From Actinoplanes sp. M2I2 (lineage in GTDB: Bacteria > Actinomycetota > Actinomycetes > Mycobacteriales > Micromonosporaceae), in NCBI RefSeq assembly GCF_023544445.1, contig NZ_JALPVJ010000008.1, positions 186,001 through 250,000 on the forward strand: DNA of 64,000 bases, written 5' to 3'. Made by a program: the position numbers and the translations under genes. Under the pieces are notes generated by a model. That model did not search any database and was not told the origin of the DNA. It saw only the letters and a list, made by a program, of their open reading frames with translations. Positions 61,414 through 64,000 of this stretch are shown here, piece by piece (the stretch's first letter is position 1; each line of letters begins with the position of its first letter).

Positions 61414-63075
61414 TCAGTCGATCTGGGGCAGCGCCGGGCCGAGGATGTCGTCGGCGTCGACGATCGTGTAGGCGTAGCCCTGCTCGGCCAGGAAGCGCTG
61501 CCGGTGGGCGGCGTACTCGGTGTCGATCGTGTCCCGCGAGACGACCGTGTAGAAGTGCGCCTGCCGGCCGTCGCCCTTGGGCCGCAGCACCCGGCCGAGC
61601 CGCTGCGCCTCCTCCTGCCGTGAGCCGAACGTGCCCGACACCTGGATCGCCACCGCCGCCTCGGGCAGGTCGATCGAGAAGTTGCCGACCTTGGAGAGCA
61701 CGAGCGTCCGCAACTCGCCCGAGCGGAACGCGTCGAAGAGCCGCTCGCGCTCCTTGTTCGTCGTCGAGCCCTGGATGATCGGGGCGTCGAGATACTCGCC
61801 GAGCTGGTGCAGCTGGTCGATGTAGCCGCCGATGACCAGGACCTGCTCACCGGCGTGCTTGTCGACCAGGGCGCGGACGACCGGCAGCTTGGTGCGCGCG
61901 GTGGCGGCCACCCGGTAACGCTCCTCGGACTCGGTCACCGCGTAGGCCATCCGCTCGGCGTCGGTCAGCGTGACCCGCACCTCGACGCACTCGGCCGGCG
62001 CGATCCAGCCCTGCGCCTCGATGTCCTTCCACGGCGCGTCGTAGCGCTTCGGTCCGATGAGCGAGAACACGTCGCCCTCGCGGCCGTCCTCGCGCACCAG
62101 GGTGGCGGTCAGGCCGAGCCGGCGGCGGGCCTGGAGGTCGGCGGTGAACCGGAAGATCGGCGCGGGCAGCAGGTGCACCTCGTCATAGATGACCAGGCCC
62201 CAGTCGCGCGCGCCGAAAAGGTCGAGGTGGGTGAACGCGCCGCCACGGCGCGACGTGAGCACCTGGTACGTCGCGATGGTGACCGCGCGGATCTCTTTGC
62301 GCTCGCCGCTGTACTCGCCGATCTCCTCCTCGGTCAGCGAGGTGCGGGCGATCAGCTCGCGCTTCCACTGGCGGCCGGCGACCGTGTTGGTGACCAGGAT
62401 CAGCGTCGTGGCCTTGGCCGTGGCCATGGCGGCCGCGCCGACCAGCGTCTTGCCGGCGCCACAGGGCAGCACCACGACCCCGGAGCCGCCCGCCCAGAAG
62501 CCGTCCACGGCCTCCTGCTGGTACGACCTCAGCGTCCAGCCGTCCTCGGCCAGGTCGATCTCGTGGGCCTCGCCGTCGACGTAACCCGCGAGGTCCTCGG
62601 CCGGCCAGCCCAGCTTGAGCAGCGCCTGCTTGAGCCGGCCCCGCTCGGACGGGTGCACCGCGATGGTCTCGTCATCGATCCGGGCGCCCAGCATGCCGGC
62701 CAGCTTCTTGGATTTCGCCACCTCGACCAGCACGATCCGGTCGAGACCGCGCAGCACCAGGCCGTGGCTGGGGTCGTTGACCAGCTGCAACCGCCCGTAG
62801 CGGTCCATCGTCTCGGCCACGTCGACCAGCAGCCCGTGCGGCACCGGGTAGCGCGAGAACTTGATCAACGAGTCGACCACGCCCTCGGCGTCGTGCCCGG
62901 CGGCCCGGGCGTTCCACAAGCCGAGCGGAGTCAGCCGGTACGTGTGCACGTGTTCGGGAGACCGCTCCAACTCGGCGAACGGGGCGATGGCCATCCGGCA
63001 CGCCTGCGCGTCCGGGTGGTCCACCTCCAGCAGGAGGGTCTTGTCGGACTGGACGATCAGTGGTCCGTCGCTCAC
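61414..63075 (-). CDS. XPB-type DNA repair helicase
   Basis: 553 aa. SF2 helicase with LRSYQQEAVDGFW, Walker A VVLPCGAGKT, DEVH box VIYDEVHLLP, motif III TATLVRE, and motif VI QRLGRVLRPKG. N-terminal ~180 residues are the bacterial XPB damage-recognition-like domain. GTG 63075 gives VSDGPLIVQSDKT; GTG 63084 is an alternative. It is next to a helicase-associated gene, as is usual in actinomycetes. Confidence 0.93.
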   Translation of the reverse strand: MSDGPLIVQSDKTLLLEVDHPDAQACRMAIAPFAELERSPEHVHTYRLTPLGLWNARAAGHDAEGVVDSLIKFSRYPVPHGLLVDVAETMDRYGRLQLVNDPSHGLVLRGLDRIVLVEVAKSKKLAGMLGARIDDETIAVHPSERGRLKQALLKLGWPAEDLAGYVDGEAHEIDLAEDGWTLRSYQQEAVDGFWAGGSGVVVLPCGAGKTLVGAAAMATAKATTLILVTNTVAGRQWKRELIARTSLTEEEIGEYSGERKEIRAVTIATYQVLTSRRGGAFTHLDLFGARDWGLVIYDEVHLLPAPIFRFTADLQARRRLGLTATLVREDGREGDVFSLIGPKRYDAPWKDIEAQGWIAPAECVEVRVTLTDAERMAYAVTESEERYRVAATARTKLPVVRALVDKHAGEQVLVIGGYIDQLHQLGEYLDAPIIQGSTTNKERERLFDAFRSGELRTLVLSKVGNFSIDLPEAAVAIQVSGTFGSRQEEAQRLGRVLRPKGDGRQAHFYTVVSRDTIDTEYAAHRQRFLAEQGYAYTIVDADDILGPALPQID

Positions 63076-63285
63076 GTGTGACACCCTTCGAAGAGCTCAA
63101 ACCGACCCTCCAGTGTGACACGGGATCGGCGCAAGCCCCCGGTTCCCGATCGCGTCGATGGATCGGTGCAACCTCCCGGCCCCTGACGGCGTTGATAGAG
63201 AGCGCGGGGGAGGCGGGTCGCACCCGACGGGGGTGTGCGACCCGCGCGCGTCACATCGTCCTGCTCGCCGGGGCGGCCGCGCGGC

Positions 63286-64000
63286 TCAGTTCTCCTGCTC
63301 GTCGGGGACGGCGGCGGTGATGCGGTGCAGCGCGAAGGTGTGCAGCGTCTCGGTGCGCTCGTCCTCGGCGCGCAGATAGCCCGCGCTCAGCGACACCGGC
63401 CGCACGAGCCGCGACAACGTGGCGCCGTGCGAGTCGACATAGCCCACCCAGACCCGGACCTTCTCCCGTACGGCCTGTTGCAGCACGGCCATCGCCTGCC
63501 CGTGCTGCTGCACCGAGGTGAGCCCGGGAACCCCCTGCCCGTTGGCCGCGCGCACGCTCACCGGGGCGCGGCGGGCCGCCCGGGTGGCGATGTCGCCCCG
63601 GCGGATCTGCTCCACCACGCCGGCCAGGCGCGGGCCGGCCAGCAGCGGCGGCCCGGCCTGGTCGGCCAGGCGGGAGGCCACCGACGTACGGGTGGGAGCG
63701 CGCCGGACCTTGGGCCGCACGAGCACGGCGGCCCCGCCGGCGTCCTCGGCGACCGGCGCGAAGCCCGCGTCCCGCAGCCCGCCCAGCAGCCTCGCCACCG
63801 GCAACGGGCTGACCAGCACGGTCGGCGCGATCTGGCGCAGGCCGAGTGCGCCCAGCCGCCGGTCGGCCATCGCCTCGGCCAGCAGCGCCTCGTCGTCGCT
63901 GCGCAGGTAGGAACCGGCCGAACCGGCCCGCAGCCCGCCGTGCTTGCGGGCGGCATCGTCGATCATGTAGGTCAGCGTCTGCGGCACCGGCGTGCGCGAC
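63286..64000 (-). CDS. Helicase-associated (XPB/Ssl2-like N-terminal) protein, 5' end outside window
   Basis: The frame is open to the right edge, so at least 238 residues of C-terminus are seen: TPVPQTLTYMIDDAARKHGGL, then SYLRSDDEALLAEAMADRR. This is the helicase-conserved C-terminal-like domain found in actinobacterial proteins beside XPB, with a WYL-like segment (VRVWVGYVDSHGATLSRLVRP). Role probably repair-linked. A 210-base gap separates it from XPB. Confidence 0.8.
   Translation of the reverse strand, partial: SRTPVPQTLTYMIDDAARKHGGLRAGSAGSYLRSDDEALLAEAMADRRLGALGLRQIAPTVLVSPLPVARLLGGLRDAGFAPVAEDAGGAAVLVRPKVRRAPTRTSVASRLADQAGPPLLAGPRLAGVVEQIRRGDIATRAARRAPVSVRAANGQGVPGLTSVQQHGQAMAVLQQAVREKVRVWVGYVDSHGATLSRLVRPVSLSAGYLRAEDERTETLHTFALHRITAAVPDEQEN

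Noticed and set aside
1..64000. CRISPR array, rRNA or classical insertion sequence
   Set aside because: No regularly spaced repeats, rRNA-like stretch or transposase was seen on reading the window.

Overview
The window is about 70% G+C with strong G/C preference at third codon positions, frequent GTG starts and many 1- or 4-base gene overlaps. It carries typical actinobacterial genes: an MFS-thymidylate kinase fusion, RicT/PSP1, a BTAD-type regulator, XRE/DUF397 pairs, a split Ku/LigD system and a bacterial XPB helicase. A Micromonosporaceae-like actinomycete (Actinoplanes or a relative) fits best. The genus is inference.

Left flank (1-14.5 kb): TetR C-terminus, a PLP fold-type III aldolase/dehydratase-like enzyme, MFS-Tmk, DNA polymerase III delta', then a YbaB-like protein, a small helical protein and a WXG-type protein, a secreted LPxTG protein, ricT, a large serine recombinase, a metallophosphoesterase membrane protein and tRNA-Thr(CGT). 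The recombinase sits against the 3' end of ricT. A second, decayed copy of the ricT 3' end lies beyond the recombinase, as expected for a mobile element that integrated into ricT and supplied a replacement 3' end.

Centre (15-48.5 kb): a complete-looking extracellular-type contractile injection system (eCIS, phage-tail-like). One minus-strand series of 20 tightly packed genes runs from 47.6 kb down to 21.9 kb: DUF4255 tail-terminator-like, carboxypeptidase-regulatory-like, two sheaths, tube, a DUF4157-metalloprotease-like protein, HEAT-like, a second tube-like protein, LysM/Afp7-like, a 55-aa eCIS protein, gp27-like hub, gp5-like spike, a protein with a two-helix membrane hairpin, gp25, baseplate J-like, gpI-like with a repeat domain, tape-measure-family-like, an Ala-rich helical protein, and two large proteins sharing an N-terminal module. 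Beyond it lie a probable effector/immunity pair (DUF4157 plus a PD-(D/E)xK-like nuclease end, then a 309-aa partner), a divergent Lgt-like membrane protein and the AAA+ ATPase. A BTAD/AfsR-type regulator is divergent from the operon head, with a perfect 12-bp inverted repeat between them. Structural genes would build the particle, the ATPase would assist assembly, the DUF4157 proteins are candidate cargo, and the two membrane proteins may tether or trigger it.

Right flank (48.5-64 kb): two abutting gene remnants, a small membrane protein, DUF6232, XRE/DUF5753 with two DUF397 proteins, DUF6226, an FAD-dependent reductase, a LbH acetyltransferase/TetR/MFS operon, NUDIX, Ku divergent from separate LigD-type ligase and polymerase genes, a PadR/HAAS pair behind a perfect palindrome, XPB helicase and a helicase-associated protein cut by the window edge.
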